From contig OZ023273.1 in assembly GCA_964007475.1 (NCBI GenBank), positions 115,305,812-115,369,811 of the forward strand: DNA of 64,000 bases. Reading direction: 5' to 3'. This DNA comes from Hybos culiciformis. Taxonomy: Eukaryota; Arthropoda; Insecta; Diptera; Hybotidae. Under the pieces are notes generated by a model, which was not told where the DNA came from, made no database searches, and worked only from the letters and a program-made list of their open reading frames with translations. Positions 13,120 to 25,500 of this stretch are shown here, in pieces. The position numbers were made by a program, and so were the translations under genes. The number at the start of each line of letters is the position of its first letter. Position 1 is the stretch's first letter.

Positions 13120-13156
13120 TTCGTCGTCAGCTGTTTCAACGTTTGTAGTATCTTCA
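13120..13156 (-). CDS. SoxN: Open 5' part of the SoxN main exon upstream of the canonical ATG, after a splice acceptor
   Basis: Upstream of the ATG at 13119 the frame stays open for 12 codons ([12 protein letters not shown]), back to a good acceptor. The acceptor has a pyrimidine tract (TTTTTTTTGTTTTCAC), a branch-like CACTAAT and then TTCTAG, with the exon starting at 13156. Read into the intron, the frame meets TAA at 13167-13165. If the preceding exon is coding, the intron is phase 2: the first exon base T completes a codon. If not, this stretch is 5' UTR. The acidic, stop-free peptide makes coding use plausible. Confidence 0.55.
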
Positions 13157-16100
13157 CTAGAATATTAGTGAAAACAAAAAAAATTAATGTTTTTATTTTA
13201 GGGTGTATAAAAACAATGTATAGTACACAGTTTTTATTTTTAATATTTTTTTTTTTGTTGGTTTATTTCTGTTAGTTTTTGTAATTGTTAGTAAACAAGA
13301 AAAAACATTTTTATAATATTTATTATTAGATATTTTATTTATATTTTTTTAAAAAATATTTTGCAACTTTTTATTCAATTTTGTACACAAAAAATTTTTT
13401 TTTTTTTTTTAATTATTATTTTTCTTATGAAACCATTTTCCTAATATTTGTTTTCTAATAAATATATATATTTTATTTATTTATTGAATATTAAGTTTTA
13501 ATATAATTTTTTTTTTTGCTTCAAGTTTTTTTAAGACACATTCACTTAATTTTTTTTATTACCATAATTTTTTTGCAATTTAATAAAATTTTATTTTTTT
13601 GTGAATTTCAGTATTGAAAAAAAATATTTCAATAATTTATGCAAAATATTTTTTTTTCTTATTGTGACTTTTATAAATCTTTTTGTTTTTGTTTTGTTAT
13701 TAAAAAAAATTATTTTATTTATTTTATTTATTCCTTTAATTTTTTTTTGCAAAAGGGATTTCCCATCAACAAAAAAAAAAATATATATATTTTTTGAAAA
13801 ACACCTTTTCGATATTCCGGCAAATAATATTTTTATTTTTTTTTTTCAAAATTTTATTTGAATTGTTTTGTTAATAAATTATTGACATTTAGAACCGTTA
13901 CCGTTATTTGTAATTTATTTAATTTTTCATTATTTTTTTTGTATATTTTTGTTTGTATCTTTTTTGAAAAAAAAAATCGCGATGACAAAAAAGAAAACAA
14001 TAAATAAAGAAAACAATATAAATAAAAAAATGAAAACAAATATTTGAAGTTTTCTTTTATTTATTTGGAAAAAAAAAATTTTGAACAAATAACAAAAATT
14101 TTTTTTTTTTTTTTTTTATTCAAGAATAATAATAAACTATTATTTTTTATTATTTCATTAAAATTTAATAAAAAAAAAAAATAAGTAAAATGTATATAAA
14201 TTTTTTTTTTAATTTTTTTTACGGAGCGATTACGAAAATACCTCCACACAGTACTAAATTAAGCACCTTTCTGTTTTTAGAAAATGATTTTGAAACCTGT
14301 TCGAGGTGCTCTTTCAAAAAAAAAAATAATAATTTTTTTTTCTTTTTAGATTTCATGATTTTCAAGTTTTAATACTTAAAAACAAAAAAAAATATAAAGT
14401 AAAAAAAAAAAACAAACCTAATAATAATTTTTTTTTTTTAAATGTATTTGAGACCTAAATCGTAATAAAGATACAAAATACAAACATAAAAATCTTACAG
14501 TTTCAACAGACATATGAAAAAAAAAATTAATAAAAACATATTTCACATATAAAACATAAAACACACATGTTCAAAAAGAGCAGAGAGAGTACGAGAGAAA
14601 AAAAAATTTTTGTTTTCATTTTATTTATTTTTTTGTACCCAAAATATCATGAAGATCAAAATTTTATAAAAAAAAAAAAAATATTTCGCAAGCGTAAAAA
14701 AAATAAAATAAAATTATTCTCACATTCCGTTAATGAAATTTTGCTACCGTTTTCCCCCACTCTTCAAAAAAAATAAAATAAAAATAATAATAATAATAAT
14801 AATAATTGTAATAAAAAAAAAAAAAACCACCTATACAAAGTTAAGTTACATGTATCTGATATTTTTAATAAAAATTTATGTAGAGATAGATACTTTTTTT
14901 TTTCTTATCTGAATTACATATCTTTTTGCGTATACTCTAACTAAAATGTTGTTCATATAGCTTGCATACATTTATATTTAATTTTTTTTTTCTTGTTGAT
15001 GTTAGTAACTCACAAATACACACAAAAAATAAATGGAATATAAAATTTTTAACCAATTGGGAAAAGATATGAAAAAAAAAATATATATATATATTAATCT
15101 GCATATACATAATTTTGGTAAAAATATCTTATACACAAAAAAAAAAAGTTATATATAGGTACATAATTTTTATACATAAAATGAGATGTATTGATAAACA
15201 TTATAGATATTATGTTTACTTGAATTAAAACGTAAATCAAGAATATAAATATGTTTTTTTTTTATTGTAGGTGGAGCTACTATGTCATCGTACGAGTAAT
15301 GGCATTTTTTTTGTGTATTTTTAAAGTTATGCTTTTTTTTGTTAGCAAAAATATATTTAACTTTTTTATAGTAAAAAGGGGACGAGTAATTTTTTTTTTT
15401 TTTGGTTTTACTATAAAATTTTTATGAGTGATGATGGGATAATACAAAATGAGAGTGCGATATTGCAAAATTTTAAATTTTTGAAGTATTTCTAAAAAGG
15501 TATCTTATTGAGAAAATTATATGAAAGTTAATTGAAAAATTCCGAGTTTATCGAACCTAAACATTTTTATAATATATATTACTTTTAAGAATTTATTTAA
15601 GAATATTTTTATAAATTTGTGCAATTGATTCTTTAGTTACATATTGATTTAATTTATATATATTCTATTTATTTTTTATTTAATATAAAAGCATTTATTT
15701 TATATGAAAATTAATGCAAAAACCCATTTATGATCAACAAGTGAAGCAATATTGTAATCAATTTTCATTTTATAATAATAATAATAATAACACTGAATAT
15801 TTTTTTTACAAATATATAGTTGACAAAAATTTCAAATTTTTATTCAAGTACTAGATGAAACAATTATTATATTCAAACACATTTTTACGAAAAAACCGAG
15901 AGAGAGAATATGAATAAAAATTATCAATAATTTGCTAGTAGGGAATTTTAATTCAAATTTTAATTCAAAATTAATGTAGAGGGGTAAAAATTTTATAGCA
16001 AATATTTATTTTTTTTTGTTATTTTTATATTTTCTAGGGGTAGCCTTTTTGCCGATGAATTTATATATATTTTAAAAAATTTATTTTATTTAATTTTTTT

Positions 16101-18163
16101 ATTTTTTTTTTTTGAGAATATTTGAAGTTAACGAGAATACAAAAATATTTATAAACTTCTTTTTTACCCCTTTTTTTTTTATATAATAATGAATCTCTAA
16201 ATAAAAGTCGTATAACCTTTGAATTTAAATTTTCCAGAAAATAGTAATAATAATAATTTTTATTTTTTTTTGTATTAAAAAAAAAATCCATTGAATTTAA
16301 TTTAATCGTTGACATTGAGGAAAAACTTTTCATTTTTATCTTTTTTACTATTAAAAATATACTAAAGTTATTTACACTACATACAATAATTATTATAACA
16401 TTTGAAAAAAAATAAATAAAAACTCAGAATATTCGTATAATAAGGAAATTTTTGTTTTTGAATTTATTTCATAATAATGCAGGTGAAAATTTACGTTGTC
16501 GTCGTAATATAAGGCAAAAAAAAAAAGCGACGGTGAATAGCGTTTTTATTTTGATTTCTCGAAGAAATTATGTTATATACATCTGGAAAGGGAAAATTCT
16601 GCATAAGAAATGCATGACAGCATAGTAATTTTTTTTAACATTCATTCTTTTTTTTTATCTTTATTTTAAAATTTTATTACAATTTTTTAACTACAATTTC
16701 GAAAAAAAAAAAAATTCAACTTTAACACAGATGTTATATTGTTTGATGAACTTTCGTATAAATGTCAGAATTTTAATATAACAAGAAAAAAATCCTAGAA
16801 AAATAATTATATTTTGTGTCCAAGCTTGCAAAATTATTCTAAGAGTTTTTTTTAATTATCACATAATTTTAATTGAATTCTGAATTAAAAATTCTGAATT
16901 AAAAGTATACCAAGATGTCTCTTATACTAAATTTCCCTCAATCAATATTTTCATATTAAGTTTAATATCATTTTGTAAAATTAATATATTTAATATGAAC
17001 ATTTTTTAATCTTCCAAAAAACAATGCACAGGTTAGTAAGTGCAAATATTTTGATGCCTTTCGATGCTAAATTTCTGTATTGAGTATCTTATAATAAAGA
17101 TCATCTTTGTTCTTGGAATAGGTATCAAGTTTTTTATATTATGATCAAATATTTAGTTTTTCATTCAATGTCTAACTAAACCATACAGTTTCATTTGTAA
17201 ACTATATTAAAGACGATTCTTGACCTGAAAATTTTGAAAAGTCTATTTTTATTGCAACTTCACTGCACCATAGACTCCCTTTATCGTGTATAATTAATAA
17301 TACTCATCGAACATGCATTTATAGTTTTACAAAAAAAAAAAAAACACAAAAATAAATCTGGGTCAAGGCTGTGCATTAAAATTGAAGAATATGATATTAA
17401 ATTCAATGTTTATGTCACATTCAAAGCTCGTACAAATTTCATTATTTTTTTTTTTAATTCATAACAAAATCAATGTGATTTTTTTTTTTTTTTTGTGAAA
17501 AAGCATAAAAAATTAATATTTATCCAATAACACAAGTTTTTTTTTTTTTTTTTTAGAATTGAATTGAATGAATATTTTTCGAGAAAAAAAAATTCTAAAT
17601 ACATTTTTGTAGCAATAATAAATAAAATATATATAACTTTTACTTTCGTTTTCAGGCAACAATGAATCTTTTGTTAAAATTGAATTAATTTTTATTTTTA
17701 ACTTTTTTTTTTGTTACTGGCACGCGGTTATTGTCCCAAAATAATAATAATAAAAACAGTAACATCGCATAACAATAATATAAGAATAATAAAAATTGAA
17801 AAATAAAAAAATAAATAAATGGAAAAATAAATAAAGAAATTAAACAAATAAAATTAAATTTTCTACTCTCCAGGTATAGGTATACATATGTATGTATAGT
17901 AGACTTTTTCTTATGAAAGTTAATAGAAAATTTTTGTATACAAAACAAAACGCAATCTTAAAGTTCTTTAATTTTTGTAAAAAAATAAAAATAAAAAAAA
18001 ACAAAAAAATTGTGTTAAAAGAATAACATTTTGAAATGAGATTTTAAAATTTTGAAAAAAAAAAACAAAAACACAATTATTGCAAAAAATGACAAATGTT
18101 TTGCTTTTGTCCGCCAACCCGAGATTTCATTAACTCTATATGCAAAACCAATGCATTCAATCG

Positions 18164-18452
18164 CATTTGGCAAGTAATTTAGTCGAGTGGCGAGTAATTT
18201 AGTATCTAAACATTTTTGAACAACAACATTTTAATCGAGCACTTTAGTAAGTGACTATTATAAACTACTTATTTTTTTTACCGATTAGAACCTTATTGTT
18301 GCGAGTAGTAGCTTATTTGCCTGTTCATTTGCAAATACAATACAGATACTGATGTACTATACAATTTGGAACACTTTAAAGTGCGAACAATTTTTGGTGA
18401 GTTGGTACTATGGCTCAGTCACTAATTACTTGATTAAATTATTTGCCAAATG
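18164..18452. mobile_element. Short TIR (MITE-like) element
   Basis: CATTTGGCAAGTAATTTA (18164-18181) is matched on the other strand by CATTTGGCAAATAATTTA at 18452-18435, 17 of 18 bases. The interior of about 250 bp is non-coding, with several GAGTAATTTAG or TAGTAA-type motifs. No obvious target duplication was found. Confidence 0.6.
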
Positions 18453-19909
18453 GAAAAAAGACTAAGAAATCCTTATAAATAGCACTACTCAACTATATTT
18501 CTAGTAAATTATTTGTAAAATGAGTAGTGTGTATTGCGTAAGTTGTTCGATACTGTATAGGCCAATTTTACGGCTTGTTATCGAACTCATTGACTCACCA
18601 TTTCGTTGAAGTAAAAATAGAACCAAGTATATGACAAATGAGTGAGGAATGCGATGTATGTGTACAACGAATATAAAAATCTTTTGAAAAAATACATAAA
18701 TTATCGAATTTTTGAAATTTAATAAAAATATTTGTAAAATATAAAATAAACTACCCTTGAGCAAACGAAAATTTCAAATCGTTTGATGACAAAAATTTAA
18801 TTAATACTGCAAAATAAATATGTAGGTACGTAGTCTGTAATAAAATAAATGACATAATTTTAATTAAAATAATTATTTATTTTTATGAATTTAATGCTAT
18901 TCATATTTTATTTTTTTCCAGTACAGAAATTTTGCAATAAAATACATACTGCAACACGAGCAGTTGTTCTATTTATTAAAAGTCTTAAATTTCGTTGCTG
19001 TTTTCTTTTTTTAATTGAAATCCCTTAGCACTCTACCATCGCTTTAATTTATTACACATATGAAGAATTATTTTAATTTTATTATTATAATAATAATTAT
19101 CTTTCAGGTTTATTACCCTTTTTTTTGTAGTTATTTGTTGTTAAACACGCATTCGAAAATTGAATTGAAAATAAAAATGTAATTTTCATTTTAATCAGCG
19201 AAATTTTTTTTTTCTTATTTTTAAATTGTGTAACAAAAAAAAAATTGTTTTTTTTTTCTTAGTAATTTAATTGAATTTCCGCTAATTTGGTGGCTATTAC
19301 TATTCTTAATACATTGAGCGCGCACAGACATTAATAAAAAGTCTGATCCATTTTAATATTATATTAATTGACCATATAGCTGGACCTAATCAACAAAATA
19401 AAAATTCCATAAAGTTGAAATAATGTTTCAACTATAGGAAAACTATCTATTTACATTTATGTGTATCAAAAATCGTAATAAAAATAAATTATAAGGAAGG
19501 CATTTTTACAAATATCGCGATTGAAAATAATCTAGACATAGATACATAGTTTTTTTTAGGATATTAATAATTAGATTTGTTGAAGGAAAAAATAATAAAT
19601 AAATCAAATAAAATTCTCATTTTTACACTAAATTAAAATAAAATAAAAATTTTTTTTAAATGTTTTTTAAGTTTATTATAGAAAATTTATAATTGATGAT
19701 AATTTTGAAGTTTTCAATGACAGAAAAGGGTTTAACTTTTATGCATTTGAAGTTATTATCAATAGAATAGAAGGTGTATAGATTTAACTAACGAAAATGA
19801 CATAAAATCGGAAATATAAAATTTCTTTTTAATTTTGACAACCAATTTGAAAACACAATATCAACAACAAAAGTTTTTAAAAGACTTGTTAATTAAATTT
19901 TTGATTTAA

Positions 19910-20291
19910 GAGGACTTGGTACCAGTTTGGATTTTTTGTCCCAAAATTTGATTGAAAAGCCGTTTTAGATTATTTTAAAGTTTAATTTAAAAAAAAAAAC
20001 ATTTCATTCACAAACACCTCAGGAATGTTTCGTACTTTAAAATGGTATAAAACTTTTTAGAATCGGTTAAGGCTAAGTGCTCGAAATCTCTTCAAAACCA
20101 TTTTGTGACACAAAAAAATGGTTTTGAAGAGATTCCGAGCCTTAACCGATTCGAAAAAGTTTTATATACCCTTTTAAAGTATCAAGGAGGTTTTGAATGA
20201 AATGTTTTTTTTAAATTAAACTTTAAAATAATCTAAAACTGCTTGTCGAAAAAATTTTGGGACAAAAAATCAAAACTGGTACCAAGTCCTC
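19910..20291. mobile_element. Foldback MITE-like element, copy 1, flanked by TTAA
   Basis: The element is a near-complete palindrome. It starts GAGGACTTGGTACCAGTTT and ends with the inverted form, with arms of about 180 bp meeting near 20100-20125 around GTGACACAAAAAAA. TTAA sits on each side (19906-19909 and 20292-20295), which suggests a piggyBac-type 4-bp target duplication; a TA duplication is also possible. There is no coding sequence. A second copy lies at 24191-24576. Confidence 0.85.
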
Positions 20292-20500
20292 TTAAGACTT
20301 TTTTTTTTTTGCAAAATCTAAAGAATTTTAATAAAATTAATTTCAGTTCAAAATAGTCACAATTTTAAATACCACAAACATAATCTTCGAACTCACTAAT
20401 GACAATTTGCTGGGTATAACCCTCTTAATACACAGAAAAAAAAAATTTGTTAATCGATAATTATAATTTTGTATATTAAAATTTGAACCAAAATACTTAC

Positions 20501-20637
20501 GCAGGTATATTTACAATTTTGATTGCATTTTCATTACTCAGCCGAAAATTTATGTAACGTGTAAATAAATTACCATGTAATGTAACGGTTTCTTCCGGAT
20601 TGATGACTCCTGTCAAACGAATCATTTCAAATTTTAG
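20501..20637 (-). CDS. Candidate internal coding exon upstream of SoxN (45 codons + 2 nt)
   Basis: On the minus strand nine T then CAG (acceptor) precede a 137-nt stretch that ends at a consensus donor GTAAGT (20500-20495). Frame 0 is open through the exon and includes EMIRLTGVINPEETVTLHGN and FTRYINFRLSNENAIKIVNI; TAA follows just inside the intron. Composition is much less AT-rich than the flanks. The exon ends in phase 2 (GC), which fits the T starting the SoxN main exon and gives an Ala codon. No better minus-strand exon is visible between here and 13156. The peptide is not a known SoxB1 segment; its strand pattern loosely resembles half of a galectin fold. It could instead belong to another minus-strand gene whose other exons I do not see, or be an untranslated SoxN exon. 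Confidence 0.6.
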
Positions 20638-21291
20638 CTGAAAAAAAAACAATTGAATATTAATTTTTTTTATTTTAATTTTGGAAATTTTTATTTGTTT
20701 TGGTCGAGTCGACGTACAAAAAGCATGGCTTTTTCCCTAGTTAGACTAATAATATGCCTGTATTTTCTTTTAAGAGTTGAATTTTTTTTTGAAATTTTCA
20801 TTTTTGAAAATTTTTAAAATATTTCCACTAAATTGAAAAAAAAATTTCCACAAAATTTTCATTGAACTCCTGAGTTAAATGTCTGCAAGAATTTGAATTA
20901 AATAATATAAAAAAAATTATTGGTAAGCAAAAAAAAAAATTGAATTTTAACAAAAATCAATAAAAGTCTTAACCTTTTGAAAAACTTGACAATAAAATTA
21001 AGAAATTTTAATTGTTCCCTTTATCAATTAAATATTATAACTAAATTAAATAAATAAGAAGAAAAAAAGGAATTCTTAAAAAAAAAAAAATTTGCAATTA
21101 AAATTATAAAAATTAGTAACTGCAAATTAAAATAATAAGAGCCACAGACAATTAACTTTTTTTTAATAAAACCGTTCAAAAATTTTTAGCTAGAATTAAA
21201 ATCAAAATGTTGCAAAGGACAATTTAAAAAAAAAAAAAAAAAGTTTGATATAAAAGAAATTGAGCCTTACGATTTTTATTTTAAAGCTAAC

Positions 21292-21364
21292 TGTACCCGA
21301 TCCCCCCCCCCGCCTCGCGTTGCTGTGGCGCCGTTCTACTAATTTTTTCCTCGGCTCATGCGCG
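21292..21364. other. GC-rich island within AT-rich DNA
   Basis: It contains ten consecutive C, then CGCCTCGCGTTGCTGTGGCG and CTCGGCTCATGCGCG. Both strands happen to be open in one frame, but no splice sites or known protein are recognised. It may be an eroded mobile-element fragment or a regulatory patch. Confidence 0.4.
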
Positions 21365-22293
21365 AAATTTTTTTCTAATTGCGGCTGGAATCTATACAAT
21401 ACGAATCAAAATTTCAAGGTAATCGTTGAACAATTTTTGCAGATCTTAGATTTTGAACAAACAGACATTTACATTTTTATTTATTTATATTGATAGATAA
21501 ACTTAGATAGATTTAAATTTTTTTTTTAATATATACATTACAAAATTAAAACTTTATTCCCAGAAAAAAAATCTAATGCACCTACCTAATTGAAATAAAT
21601 AATACTTGGCACACAGTTTAAAAAGTAATTAAATAGAAGATAATTCGTTCTAAGTAAGAGAGTTCTTACGAATTATCTCTACAGGCTCAACTAAAAAAAA
21701 ATCCTAAATGTCATTTCAATTTATCAATTCCCCATCAAAGTCCATCAAAATTGATTTGCACTTGAAAACAATTAACTTTTAAATAATTTCATTATGCATA
21801 AAAAATTAATGATTGTCGTTTGAAACGATAAGTGACTGTAATATTGAAAGAAATCTATATATAATAATAAAAATTAAACAGCACAGTTAGATTATTTTGT
21901 ACCTATTTCTTTTGAGCAAAAAAAAAAAAAACTAAGCAAGCCTAAATTTTGATCAAAAAGAAAAGAATCCAATTAAAACATTCAAAAGAGAATTTTTAGT
22001 GTGATTAAAAGCATTTCTAGTTTTTATCTTAAAAAAATTAATTTAATAAATTAGAATATTGAAATATTAAAATTTATTTTATTTACAAGTGAACCCCAAA
22101 TAATTTAGGTAAGTAATATCCTTTTTTTTCGGTTTAATTTTATAAGGACGCGTCATCAAACTTTACTGCAAAATTAGGAAAGGCGGCTTTATTTACACCA
22201 GTCAATTCATTTCATTTATATGTTCCACATAACTACAATTTTTTATTTTAAAAACCATAGTTAATGGTTTATTTACTTTGCTTGTAAGCCTAA

Positions 22294-22662
22294 TACCGTG
22301 TCTGCAAAGGTTAGTTCCTAAGGTCACCTTAACGAAACCCGTACACACTTGTACTTTTTTACAGTAAAGAAAAAAACGAAGTGTAAACAAACTGTTTTTT
22401 ATCTTGTTTATTTTTAAATTAGTATTTCCAACCTTTTGAAAATAAAAAAAAGCAGAAAAAAACAAGAAAAAAGCAGAAAAGTTGGCAACTATAATGTCTG
22501 CAAACTGACCTTTTTTGTCTGCAAACTAACTTTTTTTGTCTGCAAACTGGCCTTTTACCCAAAGGTTAGTTATTTTTTTTCTTTTTTTTTGTATGAGAAA
22601 GGCCTGTTCACAGGTCAGTTCCGCTCTAAGGTCAGTTTTAGGGTCCAAGTGCAGATAAGGTA
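22294..22662. mobile_element. TIR element with possible TAA target duplication (Harbinger-like) and internal repeats
   Basis: The left end TACCGTGTCTGCA and the right end (opposite strand) TACCTTATCTGCA match at 11 of 13 bases. TAA flanks both sides (22291-22293, 22663-22665), the 3-bp target size of PIF/Harbinger elements. Internal sequence has direct and inverted variants of GTCTGCAAA and AGGTTAGTT or AGGTCAGTT. No transposase is present. The open frames over it are by-products of the repeats. Confidence 0.5.
22495..22557. repeat. Three tandem copies of a 21-bp unit
   Basis: Units start TGTCTGCAAACT at 22495, 22516 and 22537, with variable GACC, AACT and GGCC followed by T runs. The unit resembles the end of the TIR element in which it sits. 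Confidence 0.85.
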
Positions 22663-24190
22663 TAATCACAATATTTTTATAACTGCTAAAGTATTAAACA
22701 TACGTAATATAGGTATATAAAAAGAAATATTGATTTTTGAATTTTAATGTTTTTATATGCAATTGACATAAATAAAAATTTTATACTTTTATTTACATTT
22801 TTTTTATCCTGAATAATTTAGAATCAGCTCAAAAATAAATAAAAAAATAAATTTCTAAGGATTCGTATTTTGTTCTTGTTTTTTGAACGGGTTTATTATG
22901 GTTTGTAAGACATTTGATCGCGACTTGTGCAACAATCAATCCTATCTGTATATTTTCAGTCAAAATTTAAAAATCAAAATAATATAATAAAAAAAAATTT
23001 ACAATAATACCTACTTTACAACATAATAACCGTCGTGGTTAGGTTAATTAAATACCTGTGACGTCAAATATTTCAATTCCGTTTTTTTTTTTTTTTATAT
23101 TATTTTATTTTGTTTCATTTTTAATGTACATAGGTACATTATATTTTTTTTTTTCTCTGCAATTGAAACGCATTATACTATATATGTAGGTATATTATGT
23201 ATTTCTTTAAAAGTAAAATTCCACCGACCGAGACTATATTGTGTATTATAAAATTCTTTCATTATTATTATTATTTAAAAATAAAAATTGCCATTGAAAT
23301 AAAAATAAAATACTTTTTTTTTCGGCTATTGTTATTCGTAGCGTAGTACTACTATTCCACTAACAAAAGCTGTATATAGTTAAGTTGGGTCCGTCTGCTA
23401 GGTTCATTGTTCATTTGAACAACTTTTTTTTTCATTATTATTAAAAAAAAAAGATTTTTTATTCACATTTTTTTTTTTTTTTGTAAATACATACCTCAAA
23501 GTCTATGTTTACATTTTTTTTTTATTGGAATACTTTTGATATTCATCACAAAAAAAAAAAAAATGTACACAATAAATCGCATTCAAATCCTATTTTTTTT
23601 TACCATTCAATTCCTCATTCAGTCTCTTTCTTATTGACTTATTTTTTCTCTCATTCTGTTTTTTTTTTTTAGTTTTTAAGGTTTTTCATTATATATATAT
23701 AATATACGTATTTTTGAAATAAATATATATGATATATATATTATGAAAAATTTACAAGGAAGCTAGTTATGTTTTCGAAAAAAAAAAATATAAATAACTT
23801 GAATATATTTGGACATTATTATATTCTCGAAAAAATGTGAAACTTTAATTTGTTTCGAGCTTGTCAATTGTATTTTTAATTTTTGTAATATTCATATATA
23901 CAGTTTTTCCAACCAAGCTAATTTTGAAAAAGATACCGAGAAAAATCTACAAAATTTCAGTACACGCGAAAAAAAACAGGTAATACATAATCTTTTATCT
24001 TATTTGAAATTTTCATTTTCAAAAAAAGATATGATTTCGCAGAATTATAACCTCGACCATTTTAGTTATGAATTAAAATTGTAGAAAATATAAATTAAAC
24101 TTGTCAAAAATTATTAATTTAGCTTCAGGTCTTAAGCACAGAAATATCTTTATTAAAATTACACATTAAAATTTTTCTTATTAACATTAA

Positions 24191-24576
24191 GAGGACTTGG
24201 TACCAGTTTAGATTTTTTGTCCCAAAATTTGATTGTAGAGCCGTTTTAGATTATTTTAAAGTTTAATTTAAAAAAACATTTCATTCACAACCTCAGCAAT
24301 GTTTCATAGTTTAAAATGACATAAACTTTTTAGAATCGGTTAAGGCTAAGTGCTCGAAATCTCTTCAAAACCATTTTGTGACACATAACAATGGTTTTGA
24401 AGAGATTTCGAGCACTTAGCCTTAACCGATTCTAAAAAGTCTTATACCCTTTTAAAGTATCAAACAGTTCGGAGGTTGTGAATGAAATGTTTTTTCTAAA
24501 TTTAACTTTAAAATAATCTAAAACTGCTTTTCAAAAAAAATTTGGGACAAAAAATTCAAACTGGTACCAAGTCCCC
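24191..24576. mobile_element. Foldback MITE-like element, copy 2, flanked by TTAA
   Basis: Same palindromic family as the element at 19910-20291, with the same GAGGACTTGGTACCAG ends (right end with one change, GTCCCC) and TTAA on both sides (24187-24190 and 24577-24580). The centre reads TTTTGTGACACATAACAATGG. Scattered substitutions and small indels separate the two copies, so neither is a brand-new insertion. Confidence 0.85.
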
Positions 24577-25467
24577 TTAAAAGAGTTAGACTGGATCAGG
24601 AAGATAAATATGTAAAAAAATTTTCAATTTTTGACATCCCGACCTTCCATTGTCCTCAAACCAAAATTTTTAAATAAACCTGACCTCGTATTTTGAAGAT
24701 TTTTTTTTTCTTTTTTAACATTTAAAATATCCTTAAAAATTGCAAATTTGAACTTTTTTTTTTTTTTTTATGAATGAATCGCATAAAATCTCTGTCTGTG
24801 TACTTTAAAAATATTTTCATTTATATAAAAAAAAAAAAAAGTTTTTTATTTTATTTTATAAATACAAAACAAAATATATAAAATTTCAATTGAGCAAAAT
24901 TCTAAAAAAAAAAAAAAAATTGTATTTATACAAAAAAAAAAATAAAATGAATAATAATGAAATATCAAACATTAAAAAAAAAAAAAAAGGAAAATTGTGT
25001 AAAATTTTTTTTTTTTTTTTATTTATAAAAATAAAAAGAAAGTCAAGGTCGTCGTTCTGTGGTTGAATTTTCAATAGAAAAATGTTAACAAAAAGAAAAA
25101 AAAAAAAAAAATTGAAAAATAAAATAAAAGTGAGAGAAGACCTCTTTTGAATTTGAAAACAAACAAAAATTCTCTCAATGTACCAATTGTTGTTTGAATT
25201 TTTGTATTTTTATTTTATTTTTTTTTGTTGTTCTTGTTCCGGAATTATGAAAATTTTCAAAATAAAAATATTAAAAAAAAAAAAAAAAATGTAACAATAA
25301 TTTTTTTTTTTATTTATTTTTAAAAATTGAAAAACTTATTATGAAAATTTCTTTTATTATTATCATTTATATAAAAAAAAAAAAAAAAGTAAAATTGAGA
25401 GAGAGAACAAGAAAAAAATAATAACAAAAAAAAAAAAAAAATAAATAAAAAAAGGTTCATTGAATTC

Positions 25468-25468
<1 letters not shown>

Positions 25469-25494
<26 letters not shown>
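25469..25494. repeat. (AAT)n microsatellite
   Basis: Uninterrupted AAT repeats. Similar tracts occur near 6358-6375, 7471-7488, 7547-7565, 14783-14806, 15772-15790 and 35587-35607. Confidence 0.9.

Positions 25495-25500
<6 letters not shown>

Larger units (their letters stand above)
13157..20500 (-). other. Candidate SoxN intron between exon 20501-20637 and the main exon
   Basis: A 7.3-kb stretch bounded by GTAAGT at 20500-20495 and TTCTAG at 13157. It is very rich in A/T homopolymers, mainly at 13.2-17.6 kb. It contains a TIR element (18164-18452) and the first foldback copy (19910-20291). A less AT-rich patch near 14215-14320 has a short inverted repeat (AAGCACC/GGTGCTC). No coding exon was seen in it. 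Confidence 0.5.

Noticed and set aside
13601..14776. Several 60-90 codon ORFs rich in Phe, Lys and Ile
   Set aside because: They translate A and T homopolymer runs; no motifs, no splice context and no composition change.
22436..22720. 94-codon plus-strand ORF with repeated VCKLTFF
   Set aside because: The repeats are the 21-bp tandem units of the TIR element, read in frame.
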